A DNA stretch of 7,380 nucleotides, taken from NCBI GenBank assembly GCA_947372535.1, contig CANBUA010000243.1:1-7380 (forward strand), in the 5' to 3' direction. The translations under genes were made by a program, and so were the position numbers. The notes beneath the pieces were generated by a model. The model did no database searches. It was not told the origin of the DNA and saw only the letters and a program-made list of their open reading frames with translations. Shown here one piece after another: positions 1-7,380 of this stretch (the stretch's first letter is position 1; every line of letters starts with the position of its first letter). This DNA is from Burkholderiales bacterium (lineage in GTDB: Bacteria > Pseudomonadota > Gammaproteobacteria > Burkholderiales > Burkholderiaceae).

Positions 1-42
1 CGTTGCACTGGACTGCTCTGCGGTGCTCGGCCTGGACGGGAT

Positions 43-89
43 CGCCCGAAACTCGCCCTGATCTGCGATCAGGACTCAGACATCGGGCG
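43..89 (+). repeat. Palindromic repeat element, copy A
   Basis: A two-tier stem-loop. The outer stem pairs CGCCCGA (43-49) with TCGGGCG (83-89), 7 of 7. The inner stem pairs CCTGATC (57-63) with GATCAGG (67-73) around a TGC loop. The internal segments include AACTCGCCCTG (50-60) and CTCAGACA (75-82). Both strings recur in reverse complement in copy B at 387-429, while the outer stem bases differ, so pairing is kept although sequence changes. There is no T-run, so it is not an ordinary terminator. I have the impression that similar elements are common between genes in Burkholderiales, but could not check this. Confidence 0.65.
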
Positions 90-200
90 CTCTGGTCCGC
101 CCAGGCCTGTGCTCCTCGACGCCGCCGAGTCGCCCCGCGGCCCGCCGCCTCGCCCTTTGGGCGTCGTCGTGCGGTTTGGCGTTGCGCTGTCCGCTGGCGC

Positions 201-239
<39 letters not shown>

Positions 240-304
240 GTGTTAGCGCTGGCTGCTGTTCGCTGCGCCGCGCCGGCTTTCCCGCGAAGTCCGCAGCGCC
301 GCCA

Positions 305-346
305 GGCGAAGGGTGGGGTGGTGGCTGGGGGCGGGCCTCTGGGGCG
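305..346 (+). repeat. Left arm of a 42-base imperfect inverted repeat
   Basis: This arm matches the reverse complement of 477-518 at 36 of 42 positions without gaps. The first 30 bases match 27 of 30, and all three differences there are G/A transitions. It includes the G-rich tract 311-335. The two arms enclose 347-476, which contains hairpin element copy B and two further stem-loops. No transposase is present, so the pair may be the ends of a small non-autonomous element or two inserted copies of one repeat. Confidence 0.75.
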
Positions 347-366
347 CTGAGGAGCGCAGCGGCCGT

Positions 367-389
367 CTGGTGCGCGCAAAGCGCGCCAG
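367..389. repeat. Perfect GCGCGC stem-loop
   Basis: GCGCGC (372-377) pairs with GCGCGC (381-386) around an AAA loop. CTG (367-369) can pair with CAG (387-389) after a two-base bulge. The outer part shares bases 387-389 with the hairpin of copy B, so the two folds would compete in a transcript. No T-run follows on either strand. Confidence 0.5.
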
Positions 390-429
390 GTCCGATTGTC
401 TGAGCCCGCAGGGCGAGTTCGAGGACCTG
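387..429 (-). repeat. Palindromic repeat element, copy B (inverted relative to copy A)
   Basis: The outer stem pairs CAGGTCC (387-393) with GGACCTG (423-429). The inner stem pairs GCCC (404-407) with GGGC (411-414) around GCA. Read on the minus strand it carries AACTCGCCCTG (419-409) and CTCAGACA (404-397), the same two conserved blocks in the same order as copy A, but with a shorter hairpin tip and a different outer stem. The two copies face opposite ways about 300 bases apart. Confidence 0.65.
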
Positions 430-455
430 AAGACGGCTGCGAGCCCCGCAAGGAA

Positions 456-476
456 GTCAACGCCACGGGCGTTGAC
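456..476. repeat. Perfect 9-base-pair stem-loop
   Basis: GTCAACGCC (456-464) pairs perfectly with GGCGTTGAC (468-476) around an ACG loop. No T-run follows on the plus strand (477 onward is CGCCCC) and none on the minus strand, so it does not look like an intrinsic terminator. It sits directly beside the right arm (477-518) of the long inverted repeat. Confidence 0.7.
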
Positions 477-518
477 CGCCCCAGTGAACCGCCCTCAGCC
501 ATCACCCCACCTTTCGCC
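477..518 (-). repeat. Right arm of the 42-base imperfect inverted repeat
   Basis: This is the reverse-complement partner of 305-346 (36 of 42 matching). It begins right after the perfect hairpin at 456-476 and ends about 30 bases before the terminator A-run of the neighbouring gene. Confidence 0.75.
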
Positions 519-547
519 CACCCAAGAAGCGAAGGCAAGCCGCCCCC

Positions 548-575
548 AAAAAAAGAGGGCCCCGCAAGGCCCTCT
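548..575 (-). terminator. Rho-independent terminator of the propeller/di-heme cytochrome gene
   Basis: On the minus strand an 8-base-pair stem (AGAGGGCC at 554-561 on plus, GGCCCTCT at 568-575) with a 6-base loop is followed by a run of seven T (the A-run 548-554 on plus, its last base shared with the stem). It starts about 30 bases after the stop codon at 606-608, as expected for that gene. Confidence 0.9.
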
Positions 576-605
576 CAAACGTCACACCACTGCTCAAAAA
601 TCGAC

Positions 606-3449
606 TCACCCGGCAATGCGCCTGCCCGACCCAGGCGGCGTGCAGGTGTAGGTCACCTCTTGCCCTGCCGTCGCTGCCAGCCCACGCAAAGCCGCATCCG
701 TCCGTTTGCCACCAGCGCCATCGACAAACGAACTTGACGTCACGTCAAAGAAATACCCGCGCCGCACACCCGCCTCGACCACGGTCGCCACCAGGTCGCA
801 TTCCGTGACCGTACCTCCCAGCTCCTTCGACACGAATGGCGCCTTGGCCCGCTCAATCAGCAGATCCACCCGTGCCTTCACAGCCACCGCATTGCTGGAC
901 GTCAGCGTCACCTGCTGCCCCACGATCGGCGCCAGGTCACTGTCCATGGCGTGCATGAAGTCCGACACGTCGCGCCGAGTGGCATCCGGGTTGATCAGCG
1001 GAAAGCCCGAGTTCAACGTGGGTTGAAACACTCGCGCCGTGAAGAAGTGAGCCAGCGTGTCTGTCGCCCCATCATGCACAAATCCAAACCCACGGATCTG
1101 ATCCCCCATGGCGCCTGTGGCATTGAAGGACATGTTCGTGATGGCCGGCGAGCCAAAGCGCCCGATCTTTTGATAGACGTTGCGCAACTGCGGCACCTTC
1201 AGGATTTGCGAAATCCCCTCGAAGCTTTGAAACCCACCCGTGCCATACATGCCCTTGGCCGGGTCCACCGTGTGGCAGCCATTGCAGTTGTTGGTGTTCT
1301 CGATGGTTTTTCCTAGCAGGATGACTTTGATCCCGTCGGAGGGCCGGCTGCCGAAATAGAAGTTCGAACCCCGCTTCTGAGCATCGGTCAACGAGTTATT
1401 CAGGTTGCGGATGGGATTGGGCGGCATCTGCACATTGAGCTGGAAGTCCGCGAACTGTTGCATCTCGGCCTCGCTCATGGGCGCCGCATTGCCCAACAGC
1501 CCTTCAAAGGCCACCGCGAAGTTCTTGAACGACAGGTTGGTGTCTGAGGCAGAGATGCCGAAGACGCCATTGGAACGATCACCCCGCCAGTGCATGGCGC
1601 CCGAGTTGCGCATGCCGCGCAGTGTCTGGGTCGTCATCGGTCCCTTCATCGGGTGAAAGTCGGTGGCTTTGTCGCTGCCATTGATCAAGGTTTTGACGTT
1701 GTAAAGTGCTTTGGGCCCGGAGAGGTCGTCCGTGAACTTGCCTGGGATGGGGCTTTGCGTGACTTTGCCGTCGGGGTCACCCAGGTCCCAGGCGATGTCG
1801 TCCATGTCGCCGAAAGTGTGGCAGCTCGCGCAAGAGGCTTCGCCATTGGCCGAGGAGCGCTGCGCGTCGTACAGGAAAGGCCGGCCGGCGACGATGTTGG
1901 CGGGCTCCGGATTGGGCAAGGCCACCTGGGCCACTTCGGCGCGCGAGGCCAGGTTGACCACCTTGACCGCATTGTCGAAACGCGTCATCACGTACATCTG
2001 GCCACGCGCTTCATCGAGCACCACACCGCTGGGCCCGCCGCCGCTGACGGTGATGTAGTTGCTGCTGGCCGTGCGTGGGTTAAAGGTGTCGCTCTCCAGT
2101 TCGGCCGTGCTGAACACGCCGATCTTGCTGGAGCCGAAAGCCGTCACGTAGAGCGTCTTGCCATCCTTGGTCACGGCCATGTCCAGGGGCATGGACAGGC
2201 TGTGGTTCTTGGTCGTGGCATCGAAGGCCGGGTTGCTGACCAGCTTGCTGTAGTCGATGTGCTTGTTCAGGTGGCGGGGCGAGACCTGCGAATTGGCGAT
2301 CACCGTGACCCGCGACAGGGCGATCTTGCCTTGAATGGTCTGGCCACCCGTGAAGGTGCCCGGGCCTTCGAAGCGAGCCAGGTTGTTCGACTCGGTGTTG
2401 GAGACATACAGCGCACCGCTGACCGGGTTGACCGCCATGTTGAAGAGCACCGTGCCCACGTGCGGGAAGGCCACTTTCTCGGTCAGCGCATTGGCGTCCA
2501 CGGCGAACACGTCCTTGTCCGGCAGCGTGAACTCCATGGCGTTGTTCCAGTTGCGGCCCATCACGTCCAGCCACTGCTTCTTGGTCCGGTCGTACTTGAC
2601 GATCAAGCCGGTCTCCGGCGCCGGCTTGCCCTCGAAGTTGGTCTTTGGCCCCGGAACGCCGCCAGGCATGGTCTTCCAGTTGACCGAGCAGGTCTTGGTG
2701 GTGTCGAATCCATTGCAGACCAGTTCTTCATTGATGGAGGCGGTTTCGTTGCCCGACTTGAAGGCCGCGACGTAGACCGTGTTGCGGTCCGGGCTGACGG
2801 CCAGCGCTCGCGGCGTGTCAGCGAAAAAACTCATGATGCGCACAGGCACGCCACCCATGGCCTCGCCCAGGCTGGCCGGGTTGAACACCCAGACATCGGC
2901 TCGGCCGATGCCGGCGGTGGTCAGCTTGGGATCGCCCGCGCCCGGCACGGACTTGATCGACGGATCGGTGCGCTGCTGCCCGCGGTGCGCGGTGGTGATG
3001 AAGGCGCGGGATGGCAATCCGGCGAAGACGATGTCGCGCGGCTCGTCGCCCACCAGCAAGGTGCGCGTGACGTGCGGCACACCGCTCAAACTCACGACGC
3101 TGACGCTGTCCGACAGGTGGTTGACCACCCAGACCTCGTTGTCGCTGCGCACCGCCACCGCGACGGGCTCCAGGCCCACGGGGACCCGCGTGATCAGCTC
3201 CAGCCCACCGCTGACCACCTTGAAGATGTCCAGCGTGTTGTTGGGGGTGTTGACGGCATACAGCCGGCTGCCGTCGGCCGATTGGGCCAAAGGCCGTACT
3301 TGTCCGCTTTCAAACGCCAAGAAAGATGGCGAGGCCGCTTGCGCATGGCCGGCACAGATGGCCAGGCAGAAAGCGGATGAAGCCAACGCCCGAGTGAACA
3401 GGCTTGGGGCAGGCGATGCGCGCTGGCTGCGCGGTGTGGGGCTGGTCAT
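606..3449 (-). CDS. Exported beta-propeller / di-heme cytochrome c peroxidase-like (MauG-type) fusion protein
   Basis: The product has 947 residues. An N-terminal signal peptide (basic segment, then a hydrophobic core around residues 20-34) is probably cleaved after Ala-Gln-Ala near residue 38, so it acts in the periplasm or outside the cell. Residues about 40-520 show repeated propeller strands of the YncE/lactonase type (YAVNTPNNTLDIF, VWVVNHLSDSVSVV, LYVSNTESNNLARF, LYVTAFGSSKIGVF, MYVMTRFDNAVKVV). Residues about 520-840 form a di-heme module with CASCH (540-544) and CNGCH (722-726), a conserved LRGM...MHWRGDR stretch between them (609-625), and FVHDG (791-795). The heme spacing of 182 is wider than in typical bacterial cytochrome c peroxidases and nearer to MauG-like proteins. 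I chose the ATG at 3449: AGGAG lies 8 bases upstream, and a signal peptide follows. An upstream ATG at 3512 would add 21 residues before it. The substrate is unknown; peroxide reduction or oxidation of a protein or small molecule is inference from the family. Confidence 0.85.
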   Translation of the reverse strand: MTSPTPRSQRASPAPSLFTRALASSAFCLAICAGHAQAASPSFLAFESGQVRPLAQSADGSRLYAVNTPNNTLDIFKVVSGGLELITRVPVGLEPVAVAVRSDNEVWVVNHLSDSVSVVSLSGVPHVTRTLLVGDEPRDIVFAGLPSRAFITTAHRGQQRTDPSIKSVPGAGDPKLTTAGIGRADVWVFNPASLGEAMGGVPVRIMSFFADTPRALAVSPDRNTVYVAAFKSGNETASINEELVCNGFDTTKTCSVNWKTMPGGVPGPKTNFEGKPAPETGLIVKYDRTKKQWLDVMGRNWNNAMEFTLPDKDVFAVDANALTEKVAFPHVGTVLFNMAVNPVSGALYVSNTESNNLARFEGPGTFTGGQTIQGKIALSRVTVIANSQVSPRHLNKHIDYSKLVSNPAFDATTKNHSLSMPLDMAVTKDGKTLYVTAFGSSKIGVFSTAELESDTFNPRTASSNYITVSGGGPSGVVLDEARGQMYVMTRFDNAVKVVNLASRAEVAQVALPNPEPANIVAGRPFLYDAQRSSANGEASCASCHTFGDMDDIAWDLGDPDGKVTQSPIPGKFTDDLSGPKALYNVKTLINGSDKATDFHPMKGPMTTQTLRGMRNSGAMHWRGDRSNGVFGISASDTNLSFKNFAVAFEGLLGNAAPMSEAEMQQFADFQLNVQMPPNPIRNLNNSLTDAQKRGSNFYFGSRPSDGIKVILLGKTIENTNNCNGCHTVDPAKGMYGTGGFQSFEGISQILKVPQLRNVYQKIGRFGSPAITNMSFNATGAMGDQIRGFGFVHDGATDTLAHFFTARVFQPTLNSGFPLINPDATRRDVSDFMHAMDSDLAPIVGQQVTLTSSNAVAVKARVDLLIERAKAPFVSKELGGTVTECDLVATVVEAGVRRGYFFDVTSSSFVDGAGGKRTDAALRGLAATAGQEVTYTCTPPGSGRRIAG

Positions 3450-3451
3450 GG

Positions 3452-3475
3452 AGGTGTCTCCTGTTCTGGACACCT
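3452..3475 (-). promoter_or_regulatory. Stem-loop around the ribosome binding site of the cytochrome gene
   Basis: In the minus-strand transcript AGGTGTC (3475-3469) can pair with GACACCT (3458-3452) across a 10-base loop. The ribosome binding site AGGAG (3462-3458) lies almost wholly in that loop, with its last G in the stem. The fold could modulate translation, or could be chance; a 7-base-pair stem in GC-rich DNA is not rare. Confidence 0.35.
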
Positions 3476-3652
3476 TCACTGTAGGGATGGCTTCAAAGAC
3501 GCGCCGGATCAAAGCGTGCGTAGTTCTTCATCTTCACGCCGACACACCAAGATCGGGGGGCCTCCAAAACCCGGCAATGCGAAAGCCGTGCCATGGATAG
3601 TCCCTATTTGTCGGCGACCCGACACAGTTCGACCACCCTGGAAGCGTCCATG

Positions 3653-3675
3653 AAAAAGGGCTCCCGCAGGAGCCC
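3653..3675 (-). terminator. Rho-independent terminator of the thiolase gene
   Basis: On the minus strand a perfect 7-base-pair stem (GGGCTCC at 3658-3664 on plus with GGAGCCC at 3669-3675, loop CGCA) is followed by five T (A-run 3653-3657 on plus). It begins about 32 bases after the thiolase stop codon. It separates the thiolase from the cytochrome gene, which therefore probably has its own promoter within about 3476-3650; I saw no clear -35/-10 pair there. Confidence 0.88.
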
Positions 3676-3707
3676 CTTCATCAGCATGGAAAAGCAAACC
3701 CGCAGGA

Positions 3708-4892
3708 TCAAACCCGCTCGATGATCATCGCAATGCCTTGCCCGCCGCCGATGCACATGGTGATCAGCGCGTAGCGTCCACCCGTGCGTTGCAGCTCATA
3801 GATCGCCTTGGTCACCAGGATCGCGCCCGTCGCGCCCACGGGATGGCCCAGCGAAATCCCCGAGCCGTTCGGGTTGGTCTTCTCATTGGGGAATCCCATT
3901 TCCTTGGACACCGCACAAGCCTGCGCCGCGAAGGCCTCGTTGGCTTCGATCAGGTCCAGGTCGGACACTTTCAGGCCGGCTTTTTCCAAGGCCAGCTTCG
4001 AGGCAGGCACCGGGCCGATGCCCATGTACTCAGGCTCGACGCCGGCGTGGGCGTAGGACACCAGGCGCGCCAGGGGCTTGAGGCCCAGGGCTTTGGCCTT
4101 CTCGGCACTGGCCATCACCACGGCACCAGCGCCATCGTTCAGCGACGAGGCATTGCCTGCCGTCACAGTGCCTTCTTCTTTCTTGAAGGCCGGTTTCATC
4201 TTGCCCAGGGCTTCCACACTGGTATCGCCCTTGACGCCTTCATCCGTGTCAAAGATCACCACGCCCTTGCGGCCCTTGATCTCCACCGGCACGATCTGTT
4301 CCTTGAAGTAGCCTTCGGCCACGGCCTTGGCCGCGCGCTGCTGGCTCTGCGTGGCATAAGCATCCTGCTGCTCGCGCGTGATGTCATAGCGGGCCGCCAC
4401 GTTCTCGGCCGTGATGCCCATGTGGATGTTCAGGCGCGGGTCATGCAAGGCGCCGACGACGAAGTCCAGCATCTTGACGTCGCCCATGCGCGCGCCCCAG
4501 CGGTTGCTGGTGACCAGGTAGGCGCCACGGCTCATGGACTCGGCACCAGCGCCCACGGCGATTTCGCAATCGCCCAGCAAGATGGCCTGAGCCGCAGAGA
4601 CAACGGCTTGCAAGCCGGAGCCGCACAGGCGGTTCACGTTGAACGAAGGCGTCTCTTGCGGCACGCCGGCTTCCAGCGCGGCCACGCGGCTGATGTAGGC
4701 ATCCTGAGGCACGGAAGGGATCACATTGCCGACCACCACATGGCCGACATCCTTGGGCGCAACACCGGCACGCTCCAGCGCAGTCTTGATGACGAGGGCG
4801 CCCAGTTGCGCAGGCGGGATGTCCTTGAGCGAGCCACCGTAGGTGCCAATGGCGGTACGGGCTGCGCCCACGAAGACGACGTCACGAGTCAT
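3708..4892 (-). CDS. Acetyl-CoA C-acyltransferase (beta-ketothiolase, BktB/PhaA type)
   Basis: This cytoplasmic enzyme condenses two acyl-CoA units to 3-ketoacyl-CoA, or cleaves it in reverse. It is 394 residues long, the normal length for the family. The acylated nucleophile is Cys90 in NRLCGSGLQA, the catalytic His350 lies in GISLGHPVGATGA, and the second cysteine, Cys380, in TMCIGGGQG; NEAFAAQ is also intact. The sequence resembles Cupriavidus BktB in several stretches (GARMGD, GALHDP, HMGITAENVA, PLARLVSYAHAGVEP), which suggests a role in polyhydroxyalkanoate precursor supply or fatty-acid metabolism, but specificity cannot be read from sequence. The ATG at 4892 has AAGGA 7 bases upstream. 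No reductase or PHA synthase gene is next to it in the window. It lies 122 bases downstream of cbbR on the same strand, and co-transcription is possible. Confidence 0.93.
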   Translation of the reverse strand: MTRDVVFVGAARTAIGTYGGSLKDIPPAQLGALVIKTALERAGVAPKDVGHVVVGNVIPSVPQDAYISRVAALEAGVPQETPSFNVNRLCGSGLQAVVSAAQAILLGDCEIAVGAGAESMSRGAYLVTSNRWGARMGDVKMLDFVVGALHDPRLNIHMGITAENVAARYDITREQQDAYATQSQQRAAKAVAEGYFKEQIVPVEIKGRKGVVIFDTDEGVKGDTSVEALGKMKPAFKKEEGTVTAGNASSLNDGAGAVVMASAEKAKALGLKPLARLVSYAHAGVEPEYMGIGPVPASKLALEKAGLKVSDLDLIEANEAFAAQACAVSKEMGFPNEKTNPNGSGISLGHPVGATGAILVTKAIYELQRTGGRYALITMCIGGGQGIAMIIERV

Positions 4893-4968
4893 GGTGTGTT
4901 CCTTGAGGAGGGGTCGAAAATGGTGAGGATTGGGGCGCTGACTCTGATCTGCGCCTGAACATTGTCAG

Positions 4969-4974
4969 ATTATG
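4969..4974 (-). promoter_or_regulatory. Possible -10 box for the thiolase gene
   Basis: On the minus strand CATAAT (5 of 6 to TATAAT) lies 77 bases before the thiolase ATG, in the spacer between cbbR and the thiolase. No good -35 hexamer sits at 16-18 bases, so this is a weak candidate. It would give the thiolase its own transcript, independent of cbbR. Confidence 0.3.
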
Positions 4975-5014
4975 CCGCGTTGCAGCAAGCTTCACGCCAC
5001 CCGGGCGCCATGTC

Positions 5015-5953
5015 TCAGGCGCGGCTCGGCAACAAGTCCGCACTTTGCAGTGCGATCAGCGCTTCGCCATGCTCCAGCATCAGGTAGCGAAACGCCTCTG
5101 CGGCGGGGGAAAGCACCTTCGAGGCTTCGTGCACGATGTTCCAGGTGCGCATGATGGGCGTCCCCTCGAATTCGACGATGTGCAACTGCCCAGCGCGCAA
5201 CTCGGCGACCACCGCATGCAGTGAGACAAAACCAATGCCCAGCCCAGCCATCACCGAGGCCTTGATGGTCTCGTTGCTGGGGATTTCCATGGCGATGCGC
5301 GGCGACAGACGGTGCTCACGCAGATACCCATCGAGCACCTGCCGAACCTCCGAGCCCAATTCACGAACAATGATGGGGTGATGTACCAGGGCATGCACCG
5401 GCGGGTGCCCCACGCCCAGCAGCGGATGCCCGGGCGGGCACACGAACACCATGGGATGGCGCGCGAACGGCTCGGAACGCAGGGCGTACTCCTTGGGGGG
5501 GCGCCCCATCACGGCCAGGTCGATCTCGTTGCTGTGCAGGCGGTCCAGCAGCTTGGTCAAGTCTCTTGTTACATCTAGACGCACATCGACGCCTGGGTGC
5601 TCTGATTGAAAGCGCGCCAGCAGCGAGGGCAAAAAGTACCCCGCCGTGCTCAGCAGCCCGATGGTCAACACCCCGGTTTCGACCCGTTTGAAACGGGCCA
5701 TCACGTTATCTGCGTCTTTCAAAGTAGACAGCAATCGCTTGGCATAGACGAGGAAGTATTCCCCGGCCATGGTCAATTGCACCTGTTTGCCCTGGCGTTC
5801 AAACAAAGGCATGCCCACATGCTTTTCCAACTCTTTCACCTGCATGGTCACGGCCGGCGGCGTGAGGTGCAGGGCATCGGCCGCGCGGGTAAAGCTCAGC
5901 TGGCGAGCCACCTCCGTGAAGACCCTGAGCTGGCGGAAGGTGACGCTACGCAT
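5015..5953 (-). CDS. cbbR: LysR-type transcriptional regulator CbbR of the Calvin cycle operon
   Basis: A 312-residue cytoplasmic DNA-binding regulator, the usual LysR-family length. Residues about 5-64 form the winged helix-turn-helix (FRQLRVFTEVARQLSFTRAA, then a recognition segment around LTPPAVTMQVKELE); residues about 92-300 form the effector-binding domain. Assignment to CbbR rests on divergent placement next to cbbL and on stretches like known CbbR proteins: DLAVMGRPP, SNETIKASVMAGLGIGFVSLH, GTPIMRTWNIVHEASKVLSPAAE. Family members activate cbb operons in response to metabolites such as RuBP, NADPH or phosphoenolpyruvate, depending on species; which applies here is not visible. The ATG at 5953 is well supported: AAGGA lies 8 bases upstream and an in-frame TGA immediately precedes the start. 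Its ribosome binding site lies inside the dyad at 5954-5989, which suggests negative autoregulation. No clear terminator follows the gene. Confidence 0.93.
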   Translation of the reverse strand: MRSVTFRQLRVFTEVARQLSFTRAADALHLTPPAVTMQVKELEKHVGMPLFERQGKQVQLTMAGEYFLVYAKRLLSTLKDADNVMARFKRVETGVLTIGLLSTAGYFLPSLLARFQSEHPGVDVRLDVTRDLTKLLDRLHSNEIDLAVMGRPPKEYALRSEPFARHPMVFVCPPGHPLLGVGHPPVHALVHHPIIVRELGSEVRQVLDGYLREHRLSPRIAMEIPSNETIKASVMAGLGIGFVSLHAVVAELRAGQLHIVEFEGTPIMRTWNIVHEASKVLSPAAEAFRYLMLEHGEALIALQSADLLPSRA

Positions 5954-5989
5954 TCAGTAATTCCTTAACTCGCCTGAAAGAAATACTGA
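5954..5989. promoter_or_regulatory. Dyad in the cbbR-cbbL spacer, likely CbbR operator
   Basis: An imperfect inverted repeat: TCAGTAATTCCTTA (5954-5967) against the reverse complement of GAAAGAAATACTGA (5976-5989), 11 of 14 matching, centred at 5971.5; the outermost six bases TCAGTA/TACTGA are perfect. It abuts the cbbR start codon and contains its ribosome binding site. It includes the first TNA-N7-TNA match. Confidence 0.6.
5965..5977 (+). promoter_or_regulatory. Candidate CbbR site 1 (recognition site), TTA-N7-TGA
   Basis: TTA (5965-5967), seven bases, TGA (5975-5977). This matches the TNA-N7-TNA pattern described for CbbR and the general LysR T-N11-A pattern. It lies about 50 bases upstream of the putative cbbL start of transcription, where a LysR recognition site is normally found, and within the larger dyad. 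Confidence 0.55.
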
Positions 5990-5999
5990 ATTTACCTTA
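5987..5999 (+). promoter_or_regulatory. Candidate CbbR site 2 (activation site), TGA-N7-TTA
   Basis: TGA (5987-5989), seven bases, TTA (5997-5999). It begins exactly 22 bases, about two helical turns, after site 1, so both face the same side of the DNA. It overlaps the putative -35 box at 5991-5996, as activation sites do in LysR-controlled promoters. Confidence 0.55.
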
Positions 6000-6019
6000 C
6001 TTCAATCTGCTCCTACATT
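5991..6019 (+). promoter_or_regulatory. Putative sigma-70 promoter of cbbL
   Basis: -35 box TTTACC (5991-5996, 4 of 6 to TTGACA), a 17-base spacer, and -10 box TACATT (6014-6019, 4 of 6 to TATAAT). Transcription would begin near 6026, giving a leader of about 48 bases. The weak -35 covered by an activator site is typical of an activator-dependent promoter. The transcription start has to be measured to confirm this. Confidence 0.5.
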
Positions 6020-6034
6020 GAATTCATCCCCTTT

Positions 6035-7380
<1,346 letters not shown>

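Noticed and set aside
1590..3380. Open frame of 596 residues opposite the propeller/cytochrome gene
   Set aside because: It is antisense to a gene with clear heme motifs and signal peptide, and its His/Arg/Gly/Val-rich translation is typical of GC-rich antisense frames.
3450..3512. Upstream start for the cytochrome gene adding 21 residues
   Set aside because: The extension places a non-signal stretch before the signal peptide, and the ATG at 3449 has a well-spaced AGGAG.
3476..3650. Riboswitch in the leader of the cytochrome gene
   Set aside because: I looked for conserved cores such as that of cyclic di-GMP riboswitches and found no convincing match.
3509..3697. Small minus-strand open frame of 62 residues between thiolase and cytochrome genes
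   Set aside because: It begins within the thiolase terminator, no ribosome binding site was evident, and its sequence resembles nothing.
3738..4958. Open frame of 406 residues opposite the thiolase
   Set aside because: The minus strand encodes a full-length thiolase with all catalytic residues; this frame is its GC-driven shadow.

Overview
The window looks like chromosome from a GC-rich betaproteobacterium, most likely of the order Burkholderiales. This is an inference from gene content and from how the proteins read: a red-type (form IC) RuBisCO with a divergent CbbR, and a thiolase resembling Cupriavidus BktB. The genus cannot be fixed from the sequence.

Layout. Positions 1-605 hold no convincing gene. 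This stretch is GC-rich intergenic DNA packed with palindromes: two hairpin elements of one apparent family in opposite orientation (43-89 and 387-429), a GGGATGC tandem repeat (201-236), a 42-base imperfect inverted repeat (305-346 with 477-518), two further perfect hairpins, and the terminator (548-575) of the gene to its right. Positions 606-3449 (minus) encode a 947-residue exported protein that joins a beta-propeller to a di-heme cytochrome c peroxidase/MauG-like module. Positions 3708-4892 (minus) encode a 394-residue BktB/PhaA-type thiolase with its own terminator. Positions 5015-5953 (minus) encode the LysR-type regulator CbbR. Divergent from it, from 6074 to the window edge (plus), is cbbL, the RuBisCO large subunit, cut off by the window end.

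How the genes work together. cbbR and cbbL form the classic start of a Calvin-Benson-Bassham operon: CbbR would bind the 120-base divergent spacer and activate cbbL and the genes beyond the window, probably starting with cbbS. The spacer holds two TNA-N7-TNA matches 22 bases apart, the second overlapping a plausible -35 box. The first lies inside a dyad that reaches the cbbR start codon, which fits autorepression. The thiolase, on the cbbR strand 122 bases downstream, could feed fixed carbon into polyhydroxyalkanoate or serve fatty-acid breakdown, but the sequence does not prove a link. The propeller-cytochrome protein has its own leader and terminator and seems to be an independent unit.

No wholly new system is evident. 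The least explained parts are the palindrome-rich region 1-605 and the physiological role of the propeller/di-heme protein.
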